A stretch of 50,531 bases of DNA from Ruminococcus sp. (lineage in GTDB: Bacteria > Bacillota > Clostridia > Oscillospirales > Ruminococcaceae). Of this stretch, positions 1 through 7,871 are shown in pieces. The notes under the pieces were generated by a model. The model was not told the DNA's origin. It was given only the letters and a program-made list of their open reading frames with translations, and ran no database searches. Location of the stretch: NCBI GenBank assembly GCA_017934425.1, contig JAGBJO010000011.1, forward strand, positions 1 to 50,531, read 5' to 3'. Position 1 is the stretch's first letter; the number at the start of each line of letters is the position of its first letter. The translations under genes were made by a program, and so were the position numbers.

Positions 1-24
1 AAAGGGGGTTCAGGAAAGGGGAGT

Positions 25-125
25 CCAGAGGGGAAAACCTAAGGGGGAAAAGGGGGAGGAAATGCCGATTTTTGTCGGGTTTAATTAGTCCCTCCCCCTT
101 TTCCACCTTGGGTTGTCCCCTTTGG
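25..125. repeat. Imperfect long inverted repeat at the window edge
   Basis: A G-rich arm at 25-59 is complementary, with a few mismatches, to a C-rich arm at 91-125, leaving a loop of about 30 bases. The transcript would fold into a stem of about 35 pairs. No coding frame is convincing here. It could be a MITE, a strong terminator of a gene to the left, or part of a larger element cut by the window. It is not clearly homologous to repeat families R1-R3. Confidence 0.55.
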
Positions 126-260
126 CGGAACGTCACGGAGACTAACAATTTTCTTAAAATATAAAGCGACAGTAAATGGTGAATAACGAATAGTGAAAAG
201 TGAATAGAAATAGTATCGCCTTGCGGCGATACATTTTAAAGTCGCAGTTCACACAAATCT

Positions 261-377
261 GCCAGAGAACATTGTACCAAGCAGAATATGGTTGAGCGAC
301 GGCAAAATGTGATGTTCTGCCAAAGTAAGCGAGCAAGCGAGCGACAACGTGAGAAGCGGTCAAGCTGGCTCAGCTTG
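261..377 (+). repeat. Dispersed repeat R1, copy a
   Basis: This is a single copy of a repeat found five times in the window. The shared parts in order are a GTACC-containing left end, the 12-mer GGTTGAGCGACG (here 290-301), a run rich in GCGAGC, then CAACGTGA, and a palindromic tail of the form CAAGCTG-N3-CAGCTTG (361-377). It lies directly upstream of the promoter of the ECF sigma gene and encodes no plausible protein. Confidence 0.8.
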
Positions 378-417
378 AAAAGTAAATGCTGCTGCCCTGT
401 TATGCATTATCAATTGA

Positions 418-446
418 TTGACAAAACGCTCTTTAAATGTTATAAT
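418..446 (+). promoter_or_regulatory. Sigma-A promoter of the ECF sigma operon
   Basis: TTGACA at 418-423 and TATAAT at 441-446 are separated by 17 bases, a full consensus match. It lies about 50 bases before the GTG start at 498, and a strong AAAGGAGG ribosome site sits at 483-490. A housekeeping promoter suggests the sigma factor gene is basally expressed. Any additional autoregulated promoter was not recognised. Confidence 0.8.
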
Positions 447-497
447 TATTCTATATACCATTTTATATGGATACTCCTGGAGAAAGGAGGTCGCCCA

Positions 498-974
498 GTG
501 ATAAATAAAGAGGAATGCAGCAGGATCATCAGTCAGTACTACAAAGAGATCTATAACTACTGCTATTCCCGGCTAAGCTTCGATAAACAGTCCGCTGAGG
601 ACTGCGCTCAGGAGGTCTTTGTCACCTTCTTCTCAAAACGTGAGAAACTAAGCGACGAAGCCATAAGGCTCTGGCTATACCGCACCGCAGACAATATCAT
701 CAAAGCCTACCTGCGAAGCCGTGACCAGAATACCGTAAGCCTTGAGGACAGCCCGGAAGCAGAAAATATCGCTGCCGACTCCCCCTTCCCCGACGAGAAT
801 GAAAGTCTGCTGGATATCCTCAGCGATGAGGAAATGAATATCCTGCGTGTGTACTATGATTCCGCTTACGGAGACAAAAAAGCTGCCGCCAAAAGCCTGG
901 GGCTTTCCCTGCCGGCACTTTACCAGCGAATACATAAAATCAAACTGAAATTAAAATCTGGTCAGGATAAATAA
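498..974 (+). CDS. ECF-type RNA polymerase sigma factor
   Basis: A 158-residue sigma-70 family protein of the small extracytoplasmic-function class, which redirects RNA polymerase to a specific regulon. Residues about 10-50 fit region 2 (YCYSRLSFDKQSAEDCAQEVF matches the conserved 'AEDxxQExF' core). Residues about 110-155 form the region 4 helix-turn-helix (KKAAAKSLGLSLPALYQRIH). Regions 1 and 3 are absent, as usual in the class. The GTG at 498 is chosen because AAAGGAGG lies 7 bases upstream; an open frame reaches back to 288 but crosses the promoter and repeat R1. The next gene encodes a membrane protein that is probably its anti-sigma partner. The target regulon is not visible here. Confidence 0.85.
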   Translation: MINKEECSRIISQYYKEIYNYCYSRLSFDKQSAEDCAQEVFVTFFSKREKLSDEAIRLWLYRTADNIIKAYLRSRDQNTVSLEDSPEAENIAADSPFPDENESLLDILSDEEMNILRVYYDSAYGDKKAAAKSLGLSLPALYQRIHKIKLKLKSGQDK

Positions 975-1009
975 AAACTAACGAATTTTTTTGTGTAAAC
1001 TTCCAAAAA

Positions 1010-1041
1010 ATTAAGGGCGAAGAAAAAAGTTGCCCTTAAAC
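1010..1041. promoter_or_regulatory. Inverted repeat between sigma gene and anti-sigma gene
   Basis: TTAAGGGC and GCCCTTAA flank about 14 A-rich bases in the 132-base gap between the sigma factor and the membrane protein. It could be a weak attenuator or mRNA-processing hairpin setting the ratio of the two proteins, or a protein-binding palindrome. There is no T-run, so a simple terminator is unlikely. Confidence 0.4.
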
Positions 1042-1106
1042 CGACATTTATATTACAGAGAGGAGCTTAAAAGCCTTTCGCAGATCATCTGCAAAGGGGA
1101 GATCTT

Positions 1107-2099
1107 ATGAATAAGGATGAAATCTTCAATGCTCTTGTGAAGGATGATGATTCACAGCAGCAGATGCTCTCTGACCTGGAAAGCGCTCTCAATGAAGCAC
1201 TTTCGCTTCCTGAAAATGAACGTGATTACAGCGCCATCGCAGAGCTTACCGCCGCTATTGCTGAAATAAGCGGAGGAGAGCTTGATAAGGACGAGGAAGA
1301 ACGGAATATCGCCGCTGTCCTCGAAGAAACAACTGCCGCAGATAAGCGCAGAAAAATAGATACCATCATTAAATGGGCTACAGCCCTCAGCGCTTGCTTC
1401 GTTCTCGGAGTAGCTATGAATATCTATACCTCAGCCGCTTTCGGTGCAGACCTTTTCACTACTGCCGTTATGTTCACAAAGAACGGCTTCTCCTTCGACT
1501 TTGCCGGGTTTGATGACCCTTATGAGCATGGCGAAACTATCATCGCTACTTCAAGCGAGGACACCGGGACTACTACTACCTACAACCCCTGGTGGACTAT
1601 CCCCTGGCTGAGTGAGACAACAGCAACTACTGCTGTACAGACTGATGCCTCAACAGAAACAGCTGCTACAGTTCCGGTGCAGACTGAGCCGGAATCTATG
1701 GCTCGTTACCTCAGCTTCAGCCGTGAACAGGGTGTTTTCCCCTGTTATCCGGTATCGGGGATTTTTGATGATATGCCCCTCACAGACTACAGCGTGGAGG
1801 ACAGCGGCCTTTCCAAAGACCTCTACTTCACATTCATGAACGATGAACAGAGACTCGATATCATGGTCGAGGTGTACCATAGCCGTGAGGAGATCCCCTC
1901 ATTCTTAGTACCTACCGACGAGCCAGATTATGAGACTTACCCCTCCAATGTGGGTACTGTATTCGTTTTCGGTCAGGAGGGCTATTCTACAGCCGTTTTC
2001 GCACACGACAATATTCTCTACACCATTGTAGGACAGAATATGGACGCTCAGACCTTCATTGATGCTGCTACAAGCTTCACTGACGGTCAGCAGAATTGA
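1107..2099 (+). CDS. Membrane-anchored probable anti-sigma factor, DUF4367-like
   Basis: A 330-residue protein starting at ATG 1107 after AAAGGGGAG. Residues 1-85 are charged and helical and would be cytosolic, where an anti-sigma domain would grip the sigma factor. One membrane helix follows (about 87-112, ATALSACFVLGVAMNIYTS). Then comes a Thr-rich linker (about 150-195) and an extracytoplasmic C-terminal domain (about 200-328) that resembles the DUF4367 domain of many Firmicutes anti-sigma-like proteins. Position right after an ECF sigma gene is the main argument for function. No zinc-binding HxxxCxxC anti-sigma motif is visible, so this is not the classical ZAS type. The signal it senses is unknown. 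Confidence 0.65.
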   Translation: MNKDEIFNALVKDDDSQQQMLSDLESALNEALSLPENERDYSAIAELTAAIAEISGGELDKDEEERNIAAVLEETTAADKRRKIDTIIKWATALSACFVLGVAMNIYTSAAFGADLFTTAVMFTKNGFSFDFAGFDDPYEHGETIIATSSEDTGTTTTYNPWWTIPWLSETTATTAVQTDASTETAATVPVQTEPESMARYLSFSREQGVFPCYPVSGIFDDMPLTDYSVEDSGLSKDLYFTFMNDEQRLDIMVEVYHSREEIPSFLVPTDEPDYETYPSNVGTVFVFGQEGYSTAVFAHDNILYTIVGQNMDAQTFIDAATSFTDGQQN

Positions 2100-2109
2100 G
2101 GGCAGCAGT

Positions 2110-2940
2110 ATGAGATTCAGACCCTTAATTACTGCCGCTGTCCTTGGTGCAGTATGCGCTGTTTCCGCCCAGCAGACAGTATGCGTCGCAGCGGATAGCC
2201 AGAAGTCAGCGTCAGGGCTTATATCAAAGTGTATGCTCTCCTGCTCAGGCAGCGGAGGTATGCTGGATATATATGCGAAGACCCAGTCAACTATGGTAAT
2301 GGACAATATAGGTTTCAATGATATTGTCCTCCAGAAAAGCAGCGACGGAACAGATTGGACTGATGCGCTTTCATTAGGTTCAGTAGTCCACTCCGATCTT
2401 CGTTACTATACATACTCAGCGCAGATAAAGGTCGATGGGGGTTACTTCTATAGGGTAACCTGCATTCACTACGCTGAGGGCACTCCTTACAGGAGCAATG
2501 CCACATTTGTGCAGACCGCTGAAAATACGTCGAAGTCTTTCTTTATGGAGTCCGATCAGGGCAGCCATGGAGCCGCTGAAACTACTCCGCAGGTAACGTA
2601 TACCACGTCAGCACAGCCTGTGACACAGGTGCCAGCAATTCCGACCACTGCTGTCGCCGCTAACCTGCCGGAACCGCCGGTAACTACTACCCTTACCGCT
2701 GCTGCTATACCCGCATCAGCTACAACAGGGAATACTTCCGCTAAAACTTCCGCAGGCTCGTCCTCTGCTTCTACAGTCGTAACTTCCGGTACTGCTAATA
2801 CTGCCGTAAGTACAGCTTCTTCCAAGGCTGAGACTGCAAAAGAAGCAGGTCCACCCACTACCGGAACTTCTGCTCCCGCTGCTGCCGCTGTTACAGTGAT
2901 CGCAGCCTCCGCAGTTGTTCGACGCACCCGTAAGAAATAA
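2110..2940 (+). CDS. Secreted Thr/Ala-rich protein with PPTTG-type cell-wall sorting signal
   Basis: A 276-residue protein beginning at ATG 2110, 10 bases after the preceding stop, so probably cotranscribed. Residues 1-28 are a signal peptide. Residues about 35-155 look like a compact beta-sandwich with fibronectin/Ig-like features and some resemblance to DUF6147-type proteins (low confidence). Residues about 160-245 are a low-complexity Pro/Thr/Ala/Ser wall-spanning stalk. The end has the tripartite sorting pattern: PPTTG, a hydrophobic stretch and RRTRKK. By analogy with LPXTG proteins it would be attached to peptidoglycan by a sortase, although the motif is non-canonical. The operon position suggests the sigma/anti-sigma pair may respond to or control this surface protein. 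Ligand unknown. Confidence 0.6.
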   Translation: MRFRPLITAAVLGAVCAVSAQQTVCVAADSQKSASGLISKCMLSCSGSGGMLDIYAKTQSTMVMDNIGFNDIVLQKSSDGTDWTDALSLGSVVHSDLRYYTYSAQIKVDGGYFYRVTCIHYAEGTPYRSNATFVQTAENTSKSFFMESDQGSHGAAETTPQVTYTTSAQPVTQVPAIPTTAVAANLPEPPVTTTLTAAAIPASATTGNTSAKTSAGSSSASTVVTSGTANTAVSTASSKAETAKEAGPPTTGTSAPAAAAVTVIAASAVVRRTRKK

Positions 2941-3600
2941 CCGCAGGCACGGATATGCTGTGTAACGTCTGCATCGGCTCCTGGGGGGGATGCCGCAGAT
3001 ATTCACTGCAAGCTGTGGTAAATTCAAGGTGCAGCCGGTGAGTATGCCACTAAGCCTATACCGGATTACCTATAATTGTCTGTATTTTATTCCCGGTATG
3101 GCTCGTGCAAGTATCACCGTATCAAGCCAGCCGCAGCATATCATGACTACATAAGGCTTTCTTTAATATCTCAGGCAGCAGCATAGCGCTGTATACAGGC
3201 AGGCTATGTATGCACCAAAACGCTCAGGCTCAATAGGCAGAGCCGGAGCAGGGCTTATCTCCGCTCGCCCTAAAAAGCGGGAAACGCTGCTTTTGCACTG
3301 TAAGCAGTTAAATGTTAGGATGGATCTAAGAGAAATATTCTCCGCCGGAGGATTCCGGCAAAAGCCTGATTTTATCAGGGAAATAGGGGACTGCATATAC
3401 TTTATGCAGTCAGATGAGTGATAAGGGAAGTTCCGCCGTTCTCTTAAATGGGACGGCGAAGGACTTCTTTATCAGGAAATGGAACAGGTGCCATTAAAAC
3501 TACGAATATTCCAGTATTTGCTTTCAGATAATGCCTGCTGCGCTCCGCTGCTGATTTATGCGGAGCAGCGGTGGGTCAGCTATGTTGTAAATACGATGAA
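2941..3600. other. Long intergenic stretch without a confident gene
   Basis: Short open frames exist on both strands (for example 3206-3421 plus and 3163-3396 minus), but they lie on top of each other, lack a good ribosome site and resemble no family I know. Several short palindromes occur, including one around 3537-3570 (CTCCGC/GCGGAG). It may be decayed coding DNA or the long 3' untranslated region of the preceding operon. Confidence 0.4.
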
Positions 3601-3616
3601 ATAAGAGGGATGAAAT

Positions 3617-3655
3617 ACCGCAGGTGATGAGAGTCGCCTGCGGTGTCTTCTTTTT
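3617..3655 (+). terminator. Rho-independent terminator, plus strand
   Basis: ACCGCAGG (3617-3624) pairs with CCTGCGGT (3637-3644), followed by GTCTTCTTTTT. It would end plus-strand transcripts coming from the 498-2940 operon. It faces a minus-strand terminator a few bases away, so the two sets of transcripts stop against each other. Confidence 0.7.
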
Positions 3656-3659
3656 AAAA

Positions 3660-3796
3660 GAGAAACTGCCGCAAATGACGTACTGCGGCAGTTTCCCCGA
3701 AAAGGTGTGTATGTATATGAACGCCCGGAGGTATTGGGGCGATGAAACGGTTGAGAGCTGCGGGTCTTGTTGTATTACCCGCTTTCCTTTGTTCTG
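3660..3796 (-). ncRNA. Candidate small RNA, minus strand
   Basis: On the minus strand a promoter with TTGCAA and TATAAT 17 bases apart (3830-3802) predicts a start near 3796. The transcript would contain a GCGGGT...ACCCGC hairpin, then a GCCC...GGGC hairpin, and finish with a strong terminator whose stem is at 3662-3695 (GAAACTGCCGC/GCGGCAGTTTC), followed by CTCTTTT. That is about 135 nt with three hairpins and no open frame with a ribosome site. I do not recognise the family. Confidence 0.5.
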
Positions 3797-3801
3797 TCTA
3801 T

Positions 3802-3830
3802 ATTATACCCCCTATGCAGAAAAATTGCAA
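3802..3830 (-). promoter_or_regulatory. Sigma-A promoter of the minus-strand candidate RNA
   Basis: Read on the minus strand, TTGCAA (3830-3825), a 17-base spacer and TATAAT (3807-3802). No coding gene follows before the terminator at 3662-3695. Confidence 0.6.
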
Positions 3831-3912
3831 TAACAGGCGATTTTCAAATAGTATACAATTTAGTACATAAGGTTACAGACCGTTTTCATATCACGCCCTT
3901 CCAGTATTTTCT

Positions 3913-3942
3913 TTGACACTTCCGGCTATTCCTGCATAGAAT
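3913..3942 (+). promoter_or_regulatory. Sigma-A promoter of the plus-strand candidate RNA
   Basis: TTGACA (3913-3918), 18-base spacer, TAGAAT (3937-3942). No start codon with a ribosome site follows before a terminator at 4065-4104. Confidence 0.6.
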
Positions 3943-3948
3943 AGTGTA

Positions 3949-4104
3949 GACGACGGTGTGAATGAGAACGGCGGAGGCAAGTGGCATACGATGTAAAGCG
4001 CAGCGCTGCCCGTGAATAGCTCACTTCTGCAATAGGCTTCAGACCGCCGTTTTCATATAGATCAGGTCATGTTCCGGTATTCTCCGGGGCATGACCGTTT
4101 TTTT
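3949..4104 (+). ncRNA. Candidate structured small RNA, partly antisense to spoIIID
   Basis: From a promoter at 3913-3942 a transcript of about 155 nt would run to a strong terminator (GGTCATG 4065-4071, CATGACC 4090-4096, then seven Ts). Its 5' part AATGAGAACGGCGG can pair with CCGCCGTTTTCATA near 4045-4058, enclosing an inner AAGTG/CACTT stem and an AGCGC/GCGCT hairpin. This gives a rod-like fold loosely reminiscent of 6S RNA, although I cannot assign it. The last 38 bases lie opposite the end of spoIIID, and the spoIIID stop codon is inside the terminator stem. No protein frame is plausible. Confidence 0.5.
4065..4104 (+). terminator. Rho-independent terminator overlapping the spoIIID stop codon
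   Basis: The 7-bp outer stem GGTCATG/CATGACC with an inner CCGG/CCGG section is followed by GTTTTTTT on the plus strand. The minus strand lacks a T-run, so the terminator serves a plus-strand transcript, not spoIIID. Confidence 0.7.
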
Positions 4105-4354
4105 CGGCAAGTTCACGATACTTGCGCTGAGTTGCCATACCGCCACGGATATGGCGCTCCTGCTTATTTATTTCAAGAACGTCCCTGACCTTTGCATAAA
4201 GCTGAGGGTCTTGCTTTTTCAGACGCTCGCTTACATCCTTATGTACGGTGCTTTTTGATATCCCGAATTTGCTGGCAGCCGCACGTACTGTAGCACGGCA
4301 GTCAATGATGTACTGACCGAGAATGACCGCCCGTCGGTCAGGCTGCATCTTCAT
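4067..4354 (-). CDS. spoIIID: Sporulation transcriptional regulator SpoIIID
   Basis: A 95-residue DNA-binding protein; the Bacillus homologue has 93. SpoIIID acts in the mother cell, activating or repressing sigma-E genes and helping to switch on sigma-K. The helix-turn-helix is AAASKFGISKSTVHKDVSERL (residues about 26-46, only part quoted elsewhere), and the C-terminal basic segment HIRGGMATQRKYR is characteristic of the family. The start at 4354 is chosen because AAGGAGGTGATC lies just upstream; an open frame continues to 4438. A sigma-E-like -10 (TATACATT) occurs about 35 bases upstream with a poor -35 match. Its 3' end overlaps a terminator of a plus-strand RNA. Confidence 0.9.
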   Translation of the reverse strand: MKMQPDRRAVILGQYIIDCRATVRAAASKFGISKSTVHKDVSERLKKQDPQLYAKVRDVLEINKQERHIRGGMATQRKYRELAEKNGHAPENTGT

Positions 4355-4457
4355 ACAGATCACCTCCTTCCTGCTAATGTATATGCACAATAGAGGTGGG
4401 TAATTCATTTGGGGCGATGTATATAAGAACCTGTTCATTTTTCTTTCATATTTACTA

Positions 4458-4486
4458 TTGACAAATTACTTTATCAGTCCTATAAT
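4458..4486 (+). promoter_or_regulatory. Sigma-A promoter of the glycerophosphodiesterase gene
   Basis: TTGACA (4458-4463), 17 bases, TATAAT (4481-4486), a full consensus match. The leader to ATG 4549 is about 55 bases. Confidence 0.8.
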
Positions 4487-4548
4487 TTAAATAGTAATAT
4501 TCACCTGTTATAGGTTTAATATAAATTACTGGTAAAAGAGTGAACTTA

Positions 4549-6366
4549 ATGAAGAAAAAATTTTTTGGCTCTGTGGCGGTGTTCCTCAGGGCTATGCCCC
4601 ATTTCCTTGTCTTTGAGATGCTGTTCAAACTCATTCTTATGGGTATCGGCGCTCCGGCTATGACAAAGATACTGAAGCAGACCATGAAGGCTGCCGGTAT
4701 CTCCTATCTGTCCGATGAGAGTATGCTGGTCTACCTGAAAAAGCCGGTAACGCTGGCGGTCATAGTAATTATCCTGTTTATGATGGCACTGTTTTCATTC
4801 ATTGAGCTATCCGCACTTGCCGGGTGTTTTGCCTGTTTCCAGAAGAAGCAGCGGCTCTCCGCATCGAGTATGCTGACAACTGGTATACGGGCTTTTGTCA
4901 AGGCTTTCCGTGGTACTGGTATCCTCCATTTCATGCTGTTCATGCTGTTCATGCCTATGGCGCAGTTCACGCTGTCCTCTGGTATGTTTATGGCACCGGC
5001 GCTTCCGGTAGTGCAGCGGCTTTTCAGACCTATTGACAGCCGTATCGGAGTAGCAGTACTGATACTTATGAATGTGCTTTTCATAATGTTTATGGTCAGC
5101 CGAAGCTACAGCCTTCATCTGCTTGTCCTTACTGATAAGAAGTTCTCCGACTGTACAAAGACAAGCCGTGAGATGATCGGCAAGAATAAGCTGAAAATGA
5201 CACTATCCCTGCTTCTGTGGAGTCTGTTCATGATTGCGGCAGCGGCGGTAGTGACATTCGTTATCAGCTTCATTGTGCTGCTTTTCATCAAGGGTGTAAG
5301 CCGACCGGGAAGGGCAGTACTTGCGGCGCTGAAAGTACTGAGATACGCTGGTAAGATATTCATGGCGGTGTCTGCTTTCTTCTCAGCCCCGGCGATAATG
5401 TGCTGGCTGACCTGGCGTTTCCTTATGGATTATCCGGAGGACGAAAAGATAATACTCCCCAGCAGCGATACGAACCGCCTGGGAACTGTTCCCCGTGCAG
5501 CAATTGCGGTAATGGTAGCAGTAGTGGCATTTACACTGAATTTCAGCTATTTCAAGTCACTGTATCAGGGAAATATAAGCCTTAACGTGGGTATCCTTTC
5601 CAAGACCCAGATAACCGCCCACCGTGGTGCATCGAGAGAAGCGCCGGAGAATACACTGGAAGCCTTTGAAGCGGCGCTGGACAGCGGTGCGGATTACATC
5701 GAACTTGATGTACAGCTTACCAAGGACGAACAGCTTGTGGTGTTCCACGATGAGACGATCGACCGCACAACCAACGGCAAGGGTAAGCTTTGCGATATAA
5801 CCTATGCTGAGTTGCAGAAGTATTCAGCCGGTTCATGGTTCGGAACGAATAAAGAGTTTGCAGGGGCGAAAGTGCCGCTGCTGAGCGAAGTTCTTGACCT
5901 TGTGGGTGACGAGATAATGCTGAATATCGAGATAAAGAATCATGGCGACATTGTAAAGACAGTGGAAAAGACAGTGGAACTCATACATGAGTACGACATT
6001 ACAGAATCCTGCTATGTTACGTCGTTTTCCTACAAGGCGCTGAAGAATGTCAAGAAACTCGACCCTGACATCAAGACTGGTCTTATAGCGAATGTAGCGG
6101 CTGCATCTGGCTATTCACGGCTGAAATACGTTGATGTGCTGAGCCTGAACCAGATCTTCGTAAATGCAACAGTTGTAAGTGCCGCACACCAGAATGGCAA
6201 GAGGGTGTTTGTGTGGACCGTAGATCAGACCCCGGATATGAAGAAGATGATATCCCTGGGCGTTGACAATATCATCACCAACCGTCCGGCAGCCTGTGCG
6301 AAGATAGTCTACTCAGCTGATGTAGGCGACCAGGTGCTTAATATCCTGAAAACAATCTTTTCCTGA
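4549..6366 (+). CDS. Membrane glycerophosphodiester phosphodiesterase
   Basis: A 605-residue protein with two parts. Residues 1 to about 340 hold some seven or eight hydrophobic segments of the kind seen in the membrane domain of GlpQ-like enzymes. Residues about 355-590 are the GDPD catalytic domain with HRGA (His358), the metal-binding ExD in YIELDVQL and the FHD motif in LVVFHDETIDR. It should cleave glycerophosphodiesters, such as deacylated lipids or teichoic acid fragments, to sn-glycerol 3-phosphate and an alcohol. The membrane domain may orient it to the lipid surface. ATG 4549 is preferred (AAAGAG eight bases upstream); an in-frame GTG lies at 4540. It is monocistronic and ends at a terminator inside repeat R3. 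Confidence 0.85.
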   Translation: MKKKFFGSVAVFLRAMPHFLVFEMLFKLILMGIGAPAMTKILKQTMKAAGISYLSDESMLVYLKKPVTLAVIVIILFMMALFSFIELSALAGCFACFQKKQRLSASSMLTTGIRAFVKAFRGTGILHFMLFMLFMPMAQFTLSSGMFMAPALPVVQRLFRPIDSRIGVAVLILMNVLFIMFMVSRSYSLHLLVLTDKKFSDCTKTSREMIGKNKLKMTLSLLLWSLFMIAAAAVVTFVISFIVLLFIKGVSRPGRAVLAALKVLRYAGKIFMAVSAFFSAPAIMCWLTWRFLMDYPEDEKIILPSSDTNRLGTVPRAAIAVMVAVVAFTLNFSYFKSLYQGNISLNVGILSKTQITAHRGASREAPENTLEAFEAALDSGADYIELDVQLTKDEQLVVFHDETIDRTTNGKGKLCDITYAELQKYSAGSWFGTNKEFAGAKVPLLSEVLDLVGDEIMLNIEIKNHGDIVKTVEKTVELIHEYDITESCYVTSFSYKALKNVKKLDPDIKTGLIANVAAASGYSRLKYVDVLSLNQIFVNATVVSAAHQNGKRVFVWTVDQTPDMKKMISLGVDNIITNRPAACAKIVYSADVGDQVLNILKTIFS

Positions 6367-6367
6367 A

Positions 6368-6507
6368 TTAAGGCATAATTCTGAAGCGGAAATTTACTGC
6401 CGCAGTTTATACAAAATAAAAACCGTCCGGCTCACATTGTGAACCGGACGGTATCTTTTTAAATTCGCCGCTGTAAGGCGGCATCATAAATTACGCATTA
6501 TGCATTA
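6368..6507. repeat. Dispersed repeat R3, copy 1, including a terminator
   Basis: Between convergent genes. It carries ACCGTCCGG...CCGGACGGT (6422-6452) followed by ATCTTTTT, then a GCCGC...GGCGGC hairpin and an end with ATTACGCATTATGCATTA. The left side has GAATTAAGGCATAATTC. The same order of parts recurs at 46571-46766. It probably acts as a terminator for the gene on its left. Confidence 0.7.
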
Positions 6508-6509
6508 AT

Positions 6510-7871
6510 TTAAGCATTATCGCTGTCATCGAGTATCTTCTGGTAGCTTTCGGCTTCTTCCAGTTCCTTCTGCTCTTTGTCAGCTTTTTTTACAGCAGCA
6601 GGCGCACTTTTTTTGCCCTTTGCCATAAGCTTTATTGCAAATACTGCTGCTGATATGAGAAGTGCAGCAGCCACTACGATAAATGCCAGGGATTTAATAC
6701 TGCGGTTCACCACGTTATACGCTATACCATTTGACTTAGCGTAGGAAAGTCCTGGTGTATTGGAGTGAACGTCCAGAGTAAAGCCCTCCTGAAGCGTATA
6801 TTCGCCGTCGTCGCTGATCTTGTATCCGAAAGCGTTAGCGCCTATATCCGTAAGGCTTTCCGGCAGAAGAACTCCATTCAGCGCAGGGCAGTCTACGAAA
6901 ACGCCCTCGCCCACGGAGGTGATACCGTCGGGAATAGTGACCCTTGCAAGTGCCTTGCACTGATAGAATGCGCCGTCGCCTATACTTTTGAGCGTAGTGG
7001 GGAAGTCGGCGGATTCCAGAGCATAGCAGAATTTGAAAGCGATATTTCCGATAGAGTTAAGTCCATCAGCCATATCGATCTTCTTCATTGATGAACAGTA
7101 GGAGAAAGCGTCATCGCCTATACTCATAACTGATGAGGGCAGGAAAACGTGTTCTATTGATTCGCAAAGTGAGAAAGCACCGGGGAGTATCCTCTCGACA
7201 GTGTTGCCGATGACAACATCGCCGGAAAGTGCAGTAGATGCACGGTAAATGTCGGTCATATCCTTGTTGTAGAGGATACCGTCAGATACGGTGAACTCTG
7301 AGGAGTTTGAAGCGTCAATATTTGTAAGACCCATGCACTCTGCAAACGCCATATCTCCAATGGAAGTCAGTGAAGCCGGAAGTTTTATCTCTGAAAGTAC
7401 CTGACAGCCAAAAAATGCGTAGTCATCAATGATAGAAACGCTGTCTGGGATATCCACGCTCTCCAGCATTGTGCAGCCCATGAAAGTACCGTCAGCGATC
7501 CCGCCCAGTTTATCAGGCAGATGTACTGACTTCATGGAAGTGCAGTAAGCGAAAGCACTTCTGCCGATGGACTTTACTGTATCAGGGATAGTAATTTCAG
7601 GGATATATGCACAGTTCATGAAAGCGCCGTCAGCTATGGCAGTAATAGCATAGCCGTTACGCATTTCTGGTATCTCGGATACGATCGCAGTAGCTTCGCA
7701 CTTTGTAATGGTGTATGAGCCGTTCACGATCTCGTATGTGAACGTACCGTCAGTAAGCTCAGTCTCAGCGCCGGCAAGTGAGTTTACTGCCCCGGCAGTC
7801 ATAGGAGCAGCCGCAGTCAGGAGCATGAAAGCGCCGGCTATACCTGCAAATAGTCTTTTAACGGAGTTCAT
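6510..7871 (-). CDS. BspA-like leucine-rich-repeat surface protein
   Basis: A 453-residue protein with a signal peptide (residues 1-28), about ten LRR_5/BspA-type repeats with the pattern 'IPxSVxxIGxxAFxxCxxL' (about 60-350), a membrane helix (about 392-415, FIVVAAALLISAAVFAIKL) and a Lys/Glu-rich cytosolic tail. BspA-type repeats form curved binding surfaces and are used for adhesion to host or substrate; the ligand here is unknown. Its ATG overlaps the stop of the upstream LRR gene by one base (TAATG), so translation is probably coupled, and GGAGGAC is the ribosome site. Confidence 0.75.
   Translation of the reverse strand: MNSVKRLFAGIAGAFMLLTAAAPMTAGAVNSLAGAETELTDGTFTYEIVNGSYTITKCEATAIVSEIPEMRNGYAITAIADGAFMNCAYIPEITIPDTVKSIGRSAFAYCTSMKSVHLPDKLGGIADGTFMGCTMLESVDIPDSVSIIDDYAFFGCQVLSEIKLPASLTSIGDMAFAECMGLTNIDASNSSEFTVSDGILYNKDMTDIYRASTALSGDVVIGNTVERILPGAFSLCESIEHVFLPSSVMSIGDDAFSYCSSMKKIDMADGLNSIGNIAFKFCYALESADFPTTLKSIGDGAFYQCKALARVTIPDGITSVGEGVFVDCPALNGVLLPESLTDIGANAFGYKISDDGEYTLQEGFTLDVHSNTPGLSYAKSNGIAYNVVNRSIKSLAFIVVAAALLISAAVFAIKLMAKGKKSAPAAVKKADKEQKELEEAESYQKILDDSDNA

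Noticed and set aside
261-377. CRISPR-like repeat at the R1 copies
   Set aside because: Copies are dispersed and inverted, not regularly spaced, and no cas genes are present.
2556-2927. Ala/Val-rich minus-strand frame opposite the Thr-rich stalk
   Set aside because: Product of low-complexity codons of the real plus-strand gene.
3206-3421. 71-residue plus-strand frame in the 2941-4066 gap
   Set aside because: No good ribosome site, overlapped by a minus-strand frame of similar length, and no family likeness.
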